Of a stretch of 64,000 bases of DNA, positions 42,585 to 51,229 are shown one piece after another. The notes under the pieces were generated by a model. That model made no database searches. It was not told the origin of the DNA and saw nothing but the letters and a program-made list of their open reading frames with translations. The stretch is from Cellulomonas sp. Root485 (GTDB lineage Bacteria; Actinomycetota; Actinomycetes; Actinomycetales; Cellulomonadaceae). Position 1 is the first letter of the stretch; each line of letters starts with the position of its first letter. A program made the position numbers and the translations under genes. The stretch is from the NCBI RefSeq assembly GCF_001426705.1, contig NZ_LMFC01000001.1:651-64650 (forward strand), written 5' to 3'.

Positions 42585-43472
42585 ATGGACAACCGAGCCG
42601 ACGTGCGCGAGTTCCTCATGTCGCGACGCGCCAAGGTCACCCCCGCGGCGGCAGGCATGATCGGAGGCGCCAACCGGCGGGTTGCGGGACTGCGCCGCGG
42701 AGAGGTGGCAGCCCTCGCCGGGGTCAGCGTGGAGTACTACGCCAAGCTCGAGCGGGGCGCGATCGCGGGCGCCTCCGCCTCGGTCCTGGACGCCGTCGCC
42801 CGCGCCCTGCAGCTGGACGACACGGAGCGTGCGCACCTGTTCGACCTGGCGCGGGCGGCCGACGGCATCCCGCTCTCGGGGCGCGCCCGCCGCCGCGCGA
42901 CCACGACCGGCGCGCCCCGCCCGAGCCTCCAGTGGGCGCTGTCCGCGATCACCGACGGCGTCGCGTTCGTCCGCGACCAGCACCAGGACCTCCTGGCGAC
43001 CAACGCCCTCGGCCGCGCCTTCTACTCACCGGTCATCGGAGCCGGCGGCGGACGCACGCCGAACCTGGCCCGCTTCCAGTTCCTGGACCCCGCGGCGCAC
43101 GACTTCTACCCGGACTGGGACCTGTTCGCCGAGATGTGCGTCGGGATCATGCGCGCCGACGCCGGCCGCGACCCTCACGACAAGGGGCTGCAGGACCTGG
43201 TCGGCGAGCTCTCGACCCGCAGCGACGTCTTCCGGCGGCTGTGGGGCGCCCACAACGTGCGCACCCACGGCACCGGGACCAAGCGGTTCCACCACCCCCT
43301 CGTCGGCGAGCTCACCCTCGTGTACGAAGAGCTCGCCATCACCGCCGAGCCGGGCCAGGCCCTCCTCATCTACACCGCCGAGCCAGGCTCCCCGTCGGCG
43401 GAGCGGCTCCGGCTGCTCGCCTCGTGGGCCGCCGACCCCGTCGACGCCGGATCGGGGCCGGCGCAGCGGTGA
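42585..43472 (+). CDS. XRE-family regulator with MmyB-type ligand domain
   Basis: 295 residues. N-terminal helix-turn-helix (VAGLRRGEVAALAGVSVEYYAKLERG), then a hinge and the MmyB-like domain: ALSAITDGVAFVRDQHQDLLATNALGRAFYSPV, RFQFLDPAAHDFYPDWDLFAEMCVGIMRADAGRDP, and RRLWGAHNVRTHGTGTKRFHHPLVGELTLVYE. Such regulators usually control adjacent oxidoreductase genes in response to a small, perhaps lipid-like, ligand. It is divergent from the MFS-ADH-SDR set and probably its repressor. Confidence 0.9.
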   Translation: MDNRADVREFLMSRRAKVTPAAAGMIGGANRRVAGLRRGEVAALAGVSVEYYAKLERGAIAGASASVLDAVARALQLDDTERAHLFDLARAADGIPLSGRARRRATTTGAPRPSLQWALSAITDGVAFVRDQHQDLLATNALGRAFYSPVIGAGGGRTPNLARFQFLDPAAHDFYPDWDLFAEMCVGIMRADAGRDPHDKGLQDLVGELSTRSDVFRRLWGAHNVRTHGTGTKRFHHPLVGELTLVYEELAITAEPGQALLIYTAEPGSPSAERLRLLASWAADPVDAGSGPAQR

Positions 43473-43479
43473 CGGCCCG

Positions 43480-44232
43480 TCAGGGCGTCGGCACCGTGAT
43501 GGGCCGGGGCGGCACCGTCGACGCGTCCAGCAGCAGCCGGTCGCCGAGGGGCTCGTCGAGGTCGACCGTGAACGGGGTCGGTGGGTTGGACGGGCAGGTC
43601 TGGTCCCCGCGCCGGGGCGAGACCGCGATCACCACCTCGACGGTGGAGCCGGTCTCCTGCAGCGAGGTCACCTCGACGCGACCTGCGGCATCCTGACCGC
43701 TGTTGCACGCCGTCTCGGTGACCAGGAGAGCGACTGCGGTCGAGGCCGGGCTCACGGGTGCGGCCGGGTCGAGGGTCACTGTGGCCGTGCCCCCGCCGGG
43801 ACCGGGCACGGTCAGCGCGCACGAGCCGAGCGCCGAGAGCATCCAGGCCGGTGAGCCCGGGATGTTCGGCGCGTCCACGAGGGTGATGACCATGCGCTCG
43901 TGGGTGCGGACGTCGCCGGCGCCGTGGTCGTCGGGCTCGGCCAGCGCACGCAGCAGCACGACCTCCTGCGGAGCCGTGGACACGATCGTCCACGCGGCCG
44001 GGTCGATCGGGGGCACCTCCAGCCCGTCGAGGGCGGCCCGGCCGGTGGCGTCGAGCTCGGTCGCCGGCCGCGGGTCGGTCAGCGTCTCGGCGGAGATCGG
44101 CGTCCCCATGCAGTCGTAGGTGCCGGACGAGCTCGCACCGGCCGGACCCGCCCCGGTGGCGCACCCGGCGAGCGTGGCGAGCAGCGCGCCACAGAGTGCC
44201 GTCTGCCGTCTCACGCGTCCTGCCGTCGTCAT
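43480..44232 (-). CDS. Lipoprotein of unknown function
   Basis: 250 residues. Signal peptide with lipobox LAGC (Cys24), then a Gly/Ser-rich linker. The mature part has no motif I recognise; it is rich in beta-prone segments and has paired cysteines (TYDC, GSCALTV, ACNSGQ, DQTCPSN). It converges with the regulator gene (7 bases between stops) and is a single gene. Anchored to the outer face of the membrane. Confidence 0.75.
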   Translation of the reverse strand: MTTAGRVRRQTALCGALLATLAGCATGAGPAGASSSGTYDCMGTPISAETLTDPRPATELDATGRAALDGLEVPPIDPAAWTIVSTAPQEVVLLRALAEPDDHGAGDVRTHERMVITLVDAPNIPGSPAWMLSALGSCALTVPGPGGGTATVTLDPAAPVSPASTAVALLVTETACNSGQDAAGRVEVTSLQETGSTVEVVIAVSPRRGDQTCPSNPPTPFTVDLDEPLGDRLLLDASTVPPRPITVPTP

Positions 44233-44649
44233 CGAGGCCTCCTGCCGTCAAGGATCGTCTGTCAGGTGGACGGCCGGGGCCTCTGCAGGTCACAGCTCGA
44301 TCTCGTCTGCGACCGCGAGGCGTCCCGCCCGAATGTCCGAAAAGGGGCGGGAGTGGATTCCTCATTCCGATCGTGCGGATTTCTGGTGACGTTCTTCGTC
44401 GCCTGCTGAGGTCGGGGCGGAGCCACGACAAAAGCCGGGCTTCCGCGCGCGCGGAGGAGGCCGCGGGAGGTCCATATTCGCTGGTCATAGCAGTATCTGC
44501 CGCGCTGAGTGCCGTTCCCGGATTGCGATTCGGCATCGTTACCGGAACGGGATCCTCGTTACTCGAACGGGACAGTCGCGTGACCCTGCCGTGCTGGTCC
44601 CGGCCCTCGTCGACCGCGACGCTTCAGTCCTCGAACAATGGAGGCAACG
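44233..44649. other. Intergenic region upstream of the VWA gene, with direct repeats
   Basis: The 417 bases between two divergent lipoprotein genes hold no credible gene. The part nearest the VWA gene is less GC-rich than the surroundings and contains two direct repeats with a 20-bp period (44536-44572). I see no other structure in the first 250 bases. Confidence 0.5.
44536..44572 (+). repeat. Two 17-bp direct repeats with 20-bp period upstream of the VWA gene
   Basis: TCGTTACCGGAACGGGA (44536-44552) and TCGTTACTCGAACGGGA (44556-44572) agree at 15 of 17 positions. The 20-bp spacing is about two helical turns, so both face the same side of DNA. They lie 78-114 bases upstream of the VWA start. 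Confidence 0.65.
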
Positions 44650-46248
44650 ATGCGCGCTCAGTCATTCCACCTGGTTGCGGCGAGCCGGCGTGCTCACGCG
44701 AGGACGTCGAGCCGAGTGGTCGCCGCGGCGGCCGTGGTTGCCGTCGTGGGCGTGCTCGGTGCCTGCAGCGCCGGCGGCTCGAGCGACGCCTCCTACGACC
44801 AGGGAGTCGCCTACGACGACTCCTTCCCGTCCGAGGGGTGGCGCGACGTCCCGCCCGACGACCAGGAGGAGTACGACGACTCCCCGGAGCAGTCGTTCCA
44901 GGACGTGTCGACGAGCCCGTTGTCGACGTTCGCCTCCGACGTCGACACGGCGTCGTACAGCAACCTGCGCCGCCAGCTGAACCAGGGCGTCGCGCCGGAG
45001 GGGGTCCGGATCGAGGAGCTCGTCAACTACTTCGACTACGACTACCCGACGCCGGAGCCGAGCGCGGAGGACCCGTTCACGGTCACGACGCAGATCGCGG
45101 ACGCTCCGTGGGCCGACGACCACCAGCTCGCGATGATCGGCGTCCAGGCCACGGCCGCGAAGACCACCGAGCGTGGCAACAACGTCGTCTTCCTGCTCGA
45201 CGTGTCCGGCTCGATGGACGAGCCCAACAAGCTGCCGCTGCTCGCCGACTCGTTCGAGCTGCTGGTCGAGCAGCTCGACGAGGACGACACCGTCTCGATC
45301 GTGACCTACGCCGGCAGTGACCAGGTGCTCGCCGACTCCGTGCCGGGCGACCAGCACGGCGAGCTGGTGAGGGTCCTGCGCGACCTGCGGGCCGGCGGTT
45401 CGACGGGCGGCGCACAGGGCCTGCAGACCGCCTACGAGCTGGCGTCGAGGAACTTCGTCGAGGGTGGCAACAACCGGGTCGTCCTGGCGACCGACGGGGA
45501 CTTCAACGTCGGCCCGTCCAGCCCGGAGGAGCTCACCGAGCTGATCGAGGAGCACGCCCGCTCCGGTGTCTACATCTCGGTGCTGGGCTTCGGGATGGGC
45601 AACCTCAAGGACAGCACGATGGAAGCGATCGCCGACCACGGGAACGGCAACTACGCCTACATCGACACCCTGCACGAGGCGCGCAAGGTCCTGGTCGACG
45701 AGTTCGACTCGACGATGTTCGTCGTCGCCCAGGATCTCAAGGTCCAGGTCGAGTTCAACCCCGCGACCGTCGCCGAGTACCGGCTGCTGGGCTATGACAA
45801 CCGTCGCCTGGAGGACGAGGAGTTCGACGACGACACCAAGGACGCCGGCGACGTCGGAGCCGGGCACGAGGTCACGGCGTTCTACGAGCTGGTCCCGGCT
45901 CGCGGCGACTCGGTCGACGACGACCTGGACTACCAGGACGTCGACGCCGGGCGGTCCACCGACTTCCTGACGGTGCACGTGCGCTACAAGCACCCGGGGG
46001 CGAGCACCAGCACCGAGGTCGAGTTCCCCGCCACGGCCGACGCCTACACGACCCGCCCCACGAGCGACTTCCGGTTCGCGTCCGCCGTCGCCGAGTTCGC
46101 CCTCGCGGTGACGGGCTCGCAGTTCGCCGAGGATGCCGACCCCGCCCGTGCACGCGACCGCGCCGAGTCCGCGCTCGGCGAGGACTCCTACGGCCTGCGG
46201 TCGGAGTTCGTCTCCCTGATCGACGCCTACCAGCGGATCACGTACTGA
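44650..46248 (+). CDS. VWA-domain lipoprotein (YfbK-like)
   Basis: 532 residues from the ATG at 44650, with GGAGG five bases upstream; the ATG 12 bases earlier overlaps that site. Lipobox LGAC (Cys39), then an acidic Tyr/Asp-rich stretch. An N-terminal von Willebrand-associated segment (TFASDVDTASYSNLRRQLNQG) leads into the VWA domain with MIDAS DVSGSM (near 184), TGGAQGL and ATDGDFNVG. The C-terminal DUF3520-type part follows (RSEFVSLIDAYQRI). Related to E. coli YfbK; probably an adhesion or assembly factor at the cell surface; function unproven. Confidence 0.88.
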   Translation: MRAQSFHLVAASRRAHARTSSRVVAAAAVVAVVGVLGACSAGGSSDASYDQGVAYDDSFPSEGWRDVPPDDQEEYDDSPEQSFQDVSTSPLSTFASDVDTASYSNLRRQLNQGVAPEGVRIEELVNYFDYDYPTPEPSAEDPFTVTTQIADAPWADDHQLAMIGVQATAAKTTERGNNVVFLLDVSGSMDEPNKLPLLADSFELLVEQLDEDDTVSIVTYAGSDQVLADSVPGDQHGELVRVLRDLRAGGSTGGAQGLQTAYELASRNFVEGGNNRVVLATDGDFNVGPSSPEELTELIEEHARSGVYISVLGFGMGNLKDSTMEAIADHGNGNYAYIDTLHEARKVLVDEFDSTMFVVAQDLKVQVEFNPATVAEYRLLGYDNRRLEDEEFDDDTKDAGDVGAGHEVTAFYELVPARGDSVDDDLDYQDVDAGRSTDFLTVHVRYKHPGASTSTEVEFPATADAYTTRPTSDFRFASAVAEFALAVTGSQFAEDADPARARDRAESALGEDSYGLRSEFVSLIDAYQRITY

Positions 46249-46351
46249 TCCGGCAGCCGCTGCGAAGCGCCGCGCAGCCGACGGCCGGCGCCATGGACAA
46301 TCGCCCAGGACGGGCATTTACCCCGGCGGGACGCGGCAGTACTGTCCGAAA

Positions 46352-48118
46352 ATGACACATCGACCGCAGTTCATCGCCGCCGGAGCAGCAACCCTGCTCG
46401 CCGTCGCGCTGGGCGCCGCACCCGCACAGGCGTCCCAGCCCAAGCCCCCGCTGATCATGGACAGGTCCGAGGTCGAGGTCCAGGTGCTGGCCCTCAACGA
46501 CTTCCACGGGAACCTCCTGCCTCCGACGGGCAGCGGAGGGCGCGTCGGGACCATCAACGCGGGCGGGTCCGCGTACCTCGCGACCCACGTGAAGAACCTC
46601 GAGGCGACCAACAGGAACTCCATCGTGGTCTCCGCGGGCGACCTCATCGGCGCGAGCCCCCTCCTGTCGGCCCTGTTCCACGACGAGCCCACGATCGAGG
46701 CGATGAACGCGATCGGCCTCGACCTCAACGCGGTCGGCAACCACGAGTTCGACGAAGGGGCGACGGAGCTCCTGCGCATGGCGAACGGTGGGTGTCACCC
46801 GACGGACGGCTGCCAGGACGGCACGCCCTTCGCGGGCGCCGACTTCGACTTCCTGGCGGCGAACGTCGTGCAGGAGTCGACCGGAGAGACGCTCTTCGCG
46901 CCGTACTCCATCCAGAACTTCACCGGCGCCAAGGTCGCCTTCATCGGCATGACCCTCGAAGGCACGCCCAACATCGTCAGCGCGGCCGGCATCCAGGGCC
47001 TCGACTTCCGCGACGAGGCCGACACCGTGAACGCGCTCGTCCCGCAGCTGCAGGCGCAGGGCGTCGAGTCGATCGTCGTGCTGGTGCACGAGGGCGGGTC
47101 ACCGACGGCCCTCGACATCAACGGGTGCGCCGGGGTGTCCGGCCCCATCGTCGACATCGTCACGCGGTTCGACCCGGCAGTCGACCTCGTCGTGAGCGGC
47201 CACACCCACCAGCCGTACAACTGCGTGATCGACGGCATCCCGACGACGAGCGCCTACAGCTTCGGGCGCCTGGTCACGGACATCGACATGCGCGTCAGCC
47301 GGTCCACCAAGGACGTCACGAGCCTCACGATCAACAACCGGGTCGTCACCCGGGACGTCCCGGAGGACCCGACGATCAAGGCACTCATCGACCGGTACAA
47401 CACCCTCGCGGCGCCGATCGCGAACCGGCCGATCGGGCACATCACGGGCGAGCTGACCAACACGAACCAGCCCGACGGCGAGCAGCTGATGGGTGACGTG
47501 ATCGCCGACGCCCAGCTGGCTGCCACCGACGGGCCGGCACCGGAGGGGCAGGCCGTCGTCGCGTTCATGAACCCGGGCGGCGTGCGCGCGGGGCTGACCT
47601 ACCCGTCCGGCCCGGCGGGCGAGGGCGACGGAGTGGTGACGTTCGGCGAGGCGTTCACCGTGCAGCCGTTCGGCAACATCCTGCAGACCCTCACCCTGAC
47701 CGGAGCGCAGATCGACCTGCTCCTCGAGCAGCAGTTCTGCGGCCTCAACTCGCCGTTCGCGAGCCCCACACCGGGGTTCTTCAAGGTGCTGCTGCCGTCC
47801 ACCGGCTTCAGCTACACCTGGGACTTCGCCGTCGCGAACTCGGCGGCGAACGTCACCTGCGCGACGGACCCGGCACTCGGCGCGGTCAACCCCGCGTCGG
47901 TGACGATCAACGGCGTCCCGCTCGACCTCGCCGCGAGCTACCGCGTGACGGTGAACAACTTCCTGGCCGACGGCGGTGACGGATTCGGTGTGCTGCGCAG
48001 CGGCACCGACCGCGTCGGCGGTCTGGAGGACCTGCAGGCGTTCGAGGCCTACCTCCAGGCGGCGGAGCCGACGGGCATCAGCCCGCCGCCGCTGACGCGG
48101 ATCACCCGCGTCAACTGA
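46352..48118 (+). CDS. Secreted bifunctional metallophosphatase/5'-nucleotidase
   Basis: 588 residues. Signal peptide 1-28 (AQA-SQP). Calcineurin-like metal sites: LALNDFHGN (Asp50, His52), GDLIGASP, GNHEFDEG and GHTHQPYNC. The C-terminal nucleotide-specificity domain carries GDVIADAQLAAT, NPGGVRAGLTY and the late NNFLADGGDGFGVL. It dephosphorylates extracellular nucleotides for phosphate and nucleoside uptake. Its last codons are part of a 29-bp tandem duplication that continues past the stop. Confidence 0.94.
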   Translation: MTHRPQFIAAGAATLLAVALGAAPAQASQPKPPLIMDRSEVEVQVLALNDFHGNLLPPTGSGGRVGTINAGGSAYLATHVKNLEATNRNSIVVSAGDLIGASPLLSALFHDEPTIEAMNAIGLDLNAVGNHEFDEGATELLRMANGGCHPTDGCQDGTPFAGADFDFLAANVVQESTGETLFAPYSIQNFTGAKVAFIGMTLEGTPNIVSAAGIQGLDFRDEADTVNALVPQLQAQGVESIVVLVHEGGSPTALDINGCAGVSGPIVDIVTRFDPAVDLVVSGHTHQPYNCVIDGIPTTSAYSFGRLVTDIDMRVSRSTKDVTSLTINNRVVTRDVPEDPTIKALIDRYNTLAAPIANRPIGHITGELTNTNQPDGEQLMGDVIADAQLAATDGPAPEGQAVVAFMNPGGVRAGLTYPSGPAGEGDGVVTFGEAFTVQPFGNILQTLTLTGAQIDLLLEQQFCGLNSPFASPTPGFFKVLLPSTGFSYTWDFAVANSAANVTCATDPALGAVNPASVTINGVPLDLAASYRVTVNNFLADGGDGFGVLRSGTDRVGGLEDLQAFEAYLQAAEPTGISPPPLTRITRVN

Positions 48119-48148
48119 CGCTGACGCGGATCACCCGCGTCAACTGAC
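48091..48148 (+). repeat. 29-bp perfect tandem duplication spanning the 5'-nucleotidase stop
   Basis: Units 48091-48119 and 48120-48148 are identical. The first encodes the final LTRITRVN and the TGA; the second is untranslated. Each holds TGACGCGG-ATCAC-CCGCGTCA, an 8-bp hairpin, so the event doubled a small stem-loop. The duplication is exact, suggesting it is recent. Confidence 0.93.
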
Positions 48149-48155
48149 GCGACAG

Positions 48156-48187
48156 GGCGGCGCCCGACCTGCGGGTCGGGCGCCGCC
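48156..48187 (+). terminator. Terminator after the 5'-nucleotidase
   Basis: A 14-bp perfect stem (48156-48169 with 48174-48187) closes a 4-base loop, following directly after the duplicated hairpin units. Confidence 0.85.
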
Positions 48188-48244
48188 GTGGTGTGCGGGT
48201 CCCGGCTCGTGCAGCGCCGGGTCGTGGGGGAGTACCGTCGAGTG

Positions 48245-48442
48245 GTGCCCACCCCACCGGCCGACTGGTACCCCGACCCGCAGCAGCCCGCGCGACTGCG
48301 GTACTGGGACGGCGCCCAGTGGACGGGGTACCTGGTCGATCCCGACAAGCCCGGGGTCGTGCGGTACGAGCAGCCGCCGTGGGCGCCGAGCGCCCGGGGG
48401 ATCAACGTGCCGCTGTCCATCGCGGTGACGTCGGCGTTCTGA
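48245..48442 (+). CDS. Short DUF2510 domain protein
   Basis: 65 residues from the GTG at 48245 (a tandem GTG at 48242 is equally possible; GGGGGAG is upstream). It starts with DUF2510: PADWYPDPQQPARLRYWDGAQWTGY, a Trp-rich motif common at the N terminus of actinobacterial membrane proteins. Here the usual transmembrane part is missing: the frame stops after IAVTSAF, about where a helix would begin. It may be a truncated remnant or a stand-alone domain. Confidence 0.65.
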   Translation: MPTPPADWYPDPQQPARLRYWDGAQWTGYLVDPDKPGVVRYEQPPWAPSARGINVPLSIAVTSAF

Positions 48443-48451
48443 CGGACGGCG

Positions 48452-48742
48452 TCAGCTCTCGATAGATCCGTGCCGGAACACCCGCCAGACGGTCGGCAGC
48501 ATCTGCTTCCGCGGCACGCCGCGCAGGATGCGGGTGATCTGCTTGCCGGCGACGAGGGTGCCGAGCGCGCCGACCACCGTCTGCACGACGGCGAGCGCGA
48601 CGGCGACGTCCACCACGTCGAGCCCGAAGGCCTCGCCGATCACCGGGGCAGCGAGCCACACCGGGATCCACCAGAGCAGGATCAGGAAGACGCCCACGCG
48701 CAGGCGGGTCGCTGAGATCGCCCCGGGGACCTCGATCGTCAC
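48452..48742 (-). CDS. Small two-helix membrane protein coupled to a sensor kinase
   Basis: 96 residues. Its GTG at 48742 overlaps the kinase stop (GTGA). Two hydrophobic segments (about 15-33 and 40-65: VGVFLILLWWIPVWLAAPVIG and VVDVAVALAVVQTVVGALGTLVAG) and a basic C terminus (ITRILRGVPRKQMLPTVWRVFRH). No recognised family. Translational coupling suggests it works with the two-component system, for example as an accessory sensor part. Confidence 0.7.
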   Translation of the reverse strand: MTIEVPGAISATRLRVGVFLILLWWIPVWLAAPVIGEAFGLDVVDVAVALAVVQTVVGALGTLVAGKQITRILRGVPRKQMLPTVWRVFRHGSIES

Positions 48743-49848
48743 CGGTCGGTCCGCGGGGGTGCGGCGGGCAGGCGGACGACGACCCGGAGGCCGCCGCCGG
48801 CGCGGGGCATGAGGGCGACGTGGCCGTCGTGCGCGCGGACGATGCTCTCGACGATCGCCAGCCCGAGGCCGACGCCCGCCTGGTCGCCGTGTACCCGTGC
48901 GGTACCGCGCTGGAACGGCTCGGTGAGGGTCGCGACCACCCGCGGGTCGAGCGCCTCGCCGGTGTTCTCGACGGTGAGCACCGCCGACCCCTTCAGGGCC
49001 GCCGTCCGCACCCGCACGGACCCTCCGGAGGGGAGGTTGTGCACGATCGCGTTGTGCACGAGGTTCGTGGTCATCTGCAGCAGCAGCGCGCGTGACCCGA
49101 CGGTCGGCGTGATGTCGCCGGACGTCTCGAGGCTCACGCCGCGCTTCTCCGCGAACGGGAGCAGGGTCTCGGCGGCCTCCTCGGCGAGGAGCGACAGGTC
49201 GACGCGCTCGCGCGTGAAGGACCGCTGGTCGGCCCGGCTGAGCAGCAGCAGCGCCTCGGTGAGGTCGATCGCGCGGGCGTTGACGGCGTGGAGGCGTTCG
49301 ACCAGCTCGTCCGGGTCGTGCGTGGGGTCCTGCCGGGCGACGTCGAGGAGCGCCTGGGTGGTGGCCAGCGGGGTGCGCAGCTCGTGGGAGGCGTTGGCGG
49401 CGAACCGGCGCTGCTCGGCGACGTGCGCCTCGAGCCGGGCGAGCATCGTGTCGAACGCGTCGGCGAGGTCCCGGAACTCGTCCCGGCGGCCCGGCAGGGC
49501 GATCCGGTGCGAGAGCGACCCGCCCCCCGCGGCCCGCGTCGCGTCGGTGATGCGCTCGAGCGGCGCGAGCATCCGGCCGGCGAGGACCCATCCGCCGGCC
49601 AGCCCGAGCACCAGCAGGAACGCCAGCGCCAGCGCCGCCTTCGGGGCGAAGGCCCGCCAGAGGTCGGACCGCCCGGGGATGAAGAGCCCGGGGCCGCCGG
49701 GCGCGGCGACTGTGACCGCCTCGTCGGGGACGTACCGCAGGAGGAACACGAGCACCACGGCGACGAGCAGGAAGCCGGCGACCATGAGGAACCCGGCGTA
49801 GCTGAGGGTCAGCTTGAGCCGGACGCTCAGCCCCGGCTCCCTATCCAC
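48739..49848 (-). CDS. Sensor histidine kinase
   Basis: 369 residues from a GTG that overlaps the regulator's stop (GTGGATAG). Transmembrane helices at about 12-38 and 70-92 enclose a short outside loop; HAMP follows (LERITDATRAAGGG). Phosphoacceptor His155 in NASHELRTP, N box MTTNLVHNAIVHN, G boxes ENTGEALDP and AGVGLGLAIVESI. Phosphorylates the regulator encoded just upstream. The small sensor loop suggests it detects membrane or envelope stress. Confidence 0.93.
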   Translation of the reverse strand: MDREPGLSVRLKLTLSYAGFLMVAGFLLVAVVLVFLLRYVPDEAVTVAAPGGPGLFIPGRSDLWRAFAPKAALALAFLLVLGLAGGWVLAGRMLAPLERITDATRAAGGGSLSHRIALPGRRDEFRDLADAFDTMLARLEAHVAEQRRFAANASHELRTPLATTQALLDVARQDPTHDPDELVERLHAVNARAIDLTEALLLLSRADQRSFTRERVDLSLLAEEAAETLLPFAEKRGVSLETSGDITPTVGSRALLLQMTTNLVHNAIVHNLPSGGSVRVRTAALKGSAVLTVENTGEALDPRVVATLTEPFQRGTARVHGDQAGVGLGLAIVESIVRAHDGHVALMPRAGGGLRVVVRLPAAPPRTDR

Positions 49849-50509
49849 GCTCGTCCTCGATGCGGTACCCGGCGCCGGGGACGGTGGCGATGAGCCACGG
49901 CTCACCGAGCCGCTTGCGCAGCGCCGAGACGGTGATGCGCACGGCGTTGGTGAACGGGTCCGCGTTCTCGTCCCACGCCCGCTCGAGGAGCTCCTCCGCG
50001 CTCACCACCCCGCCCTGTGCGGCGACGAGGACCTCCAGGACGGCGAACTGCTTGCGGGTCAGCGGGACGTAGCGGCCGTCGCGGTAGACCTCGCGGCGGA
50101 ACGGGTCGAGCCGCAGGCCCGCGATCTCGTGGACGGGCGGCCGGTGGTGGGCGCGGCGGCGGTCGAGCGCCCGGAGCCGGAGCACCAGCTCGCGCATCTC
50201 GAAGGGCTTGGTCAGGTAGTCGTCGGCGCCGAGGCCGAACCCGGAGGCCAGGTCGTCGAGCCGGTCGGCCGCGGTGAGCATGAGGATCGGCGTCCCGCGG
50301 CCGGAGGCGACGATGCGCTGGGCGACGTCGTCACCGGACGGCCCGGGGATGTCGCGGTCGAGGACGGCGAGGTCGTAGGAGTGGACGGCGAACAGCTCCA
50401 GGGCCGTGTCCCCGTCCCCGGCGACGTCGGCGGCGATGGCCTCCAGGCGCAGGCCGTCACGGATGGCCTCGGCCAGGTAGGGCTCGTCCTCGACGATCAG
50501 CACGCGCAC
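49841..50509 (-). CDS. OmpR/PhoB-family response regulator
   Basis: 222 residues from the GTG at 50509; GTG at 50533 or 50503 (with GCAGGAG upstream) are alternatives. Receiver domain with acidic pocket VEDEP, phosphoacceptor Asp51 (LAVLDRD) and LTKPFE Lys. The C-terminal winged helix is of the OmpR type (RYVPLTRKQFAVLEVLVAAQGGVVSAEELLERAW, AVRITVSALRKRLG). Partner of the sensor kinase. Divergent from the VanY-like gene, which it may control. Confidence 0.92.
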   Translation of the reverse strand: MRVLIVEDEPYLAEAIRDGLRLEAIAADVAGDGDTALELFAVHSYDLAVLDRDIPGPSGDDVAQRIVASGRGTPILMLTAADRLDDLASGFGLGADDYLTKPFEMRELVLRLRALDRRRAHHRPPVHEIAGLRLDPFRREVYRDGRYVPLTRKQFAVLEVLVAAQGGVVSAEELLERAWDENADPFTNAVRITVSALRKRLGEPWLIATVPGAGYRIEDERG

Positions 50510-50596
50510 TCCTGCGACTCTACGAGCAGCCACCTATCGTCGAGATATCGGGAAGTGCATACGCACCGGCAACACGCGGTCGCGTTGGCTGGAGCG

Positions 50597-51229
50597 ATGT
50601 TCTCCAGCACCCAGGCGCGACCACCGGCGCGCCGTTCCTCCGCCACCGTGATCTCCCTGGTGGTCGGCGTCGCCGTCATGGTGGCCGCGGTCGTCGGGTT
50701 CCTCGGCGACCAGCAGTCGGCGGCCTCCTTCTCCGCGACGTCCGAGGCGCCCGCCCTGCCTCCCCGCCAGGACGGTCCCGGCGCCGACGGGAGCGTCCCG
50801 GACGGGGTGACGGTCTTCGACGACGACATCCCGGCGGTCGTGAACCTCGACGCCGACCTGCTCGCCGCCCTCCGCCAGGCCGCGACCGATGCCGCTGACG
50901 AGGGCATCACGTTCGTCGTCACCAGCGGCTGGCGGTCGGCGGGGTACCAGGACCAGCTGCTGCGCGACGCGGTCACCGAGTACGGCTCGGCCGCGGAGGC
51001 CGCCCGGTGGGTCGCGACTCCGGACACGTCTCCTCACGTGCAGGGTGCCGCGATCGACGTGGGACCGTGGGCGGCCATCTCCTGGCTGTCGGAGCACGGA
51101 GCCGCGTACGGGCTGTGCCAGGTCTACGCCAACGAGTCGTGGCACTACGAGCTGCGCCCCGACGCCGTCGACGGCGGCTGCCCCGCGATGTACACCGACC
51201 CGACGCAGGACCCGAGGATGCAGCAGTGA
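50597..51229 (+). CDS. VanY-like D-alanyl-D-alanine carboxypeptidase (M15 family)
   Basis: 210 residues from the ATG at 50597; a GTG at 50555 would add 14 residues. An N-terminal membrane anchor (about 17-37) leads to the peptidase: TFVVTSGWRSAGYQDQLLRDA, SPHVQGAAIDVG (zinc His and Asp, about 145-156) and ESWHYEL (catalytic Glu and zinc His, about 179-185). It trims the terminal D-Ala of peptidoglycan stems at the cell surface. Overlaps the VanZ-like gene (GTGA) and faces a two-component system. Confidence 0.88.
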   Translation: MFSSTQARPPARRSSATVISLVVGVAVMVAAVVGFLGDQQSAASFSATSEAPALPPRQDGPGADGSVPDGVTVFDDDIPAVVNLDADLLAALRQAATDAADEGITFVVTSGWRSAGYQDQLLRDAVTEYGSAAEAARWVATPDTSPHVQGAAIDVGPWAAISWLSEHGAAYGLCQVYANESWHYELRPDAVDGGCPAMYTDPTQDPRMQQ

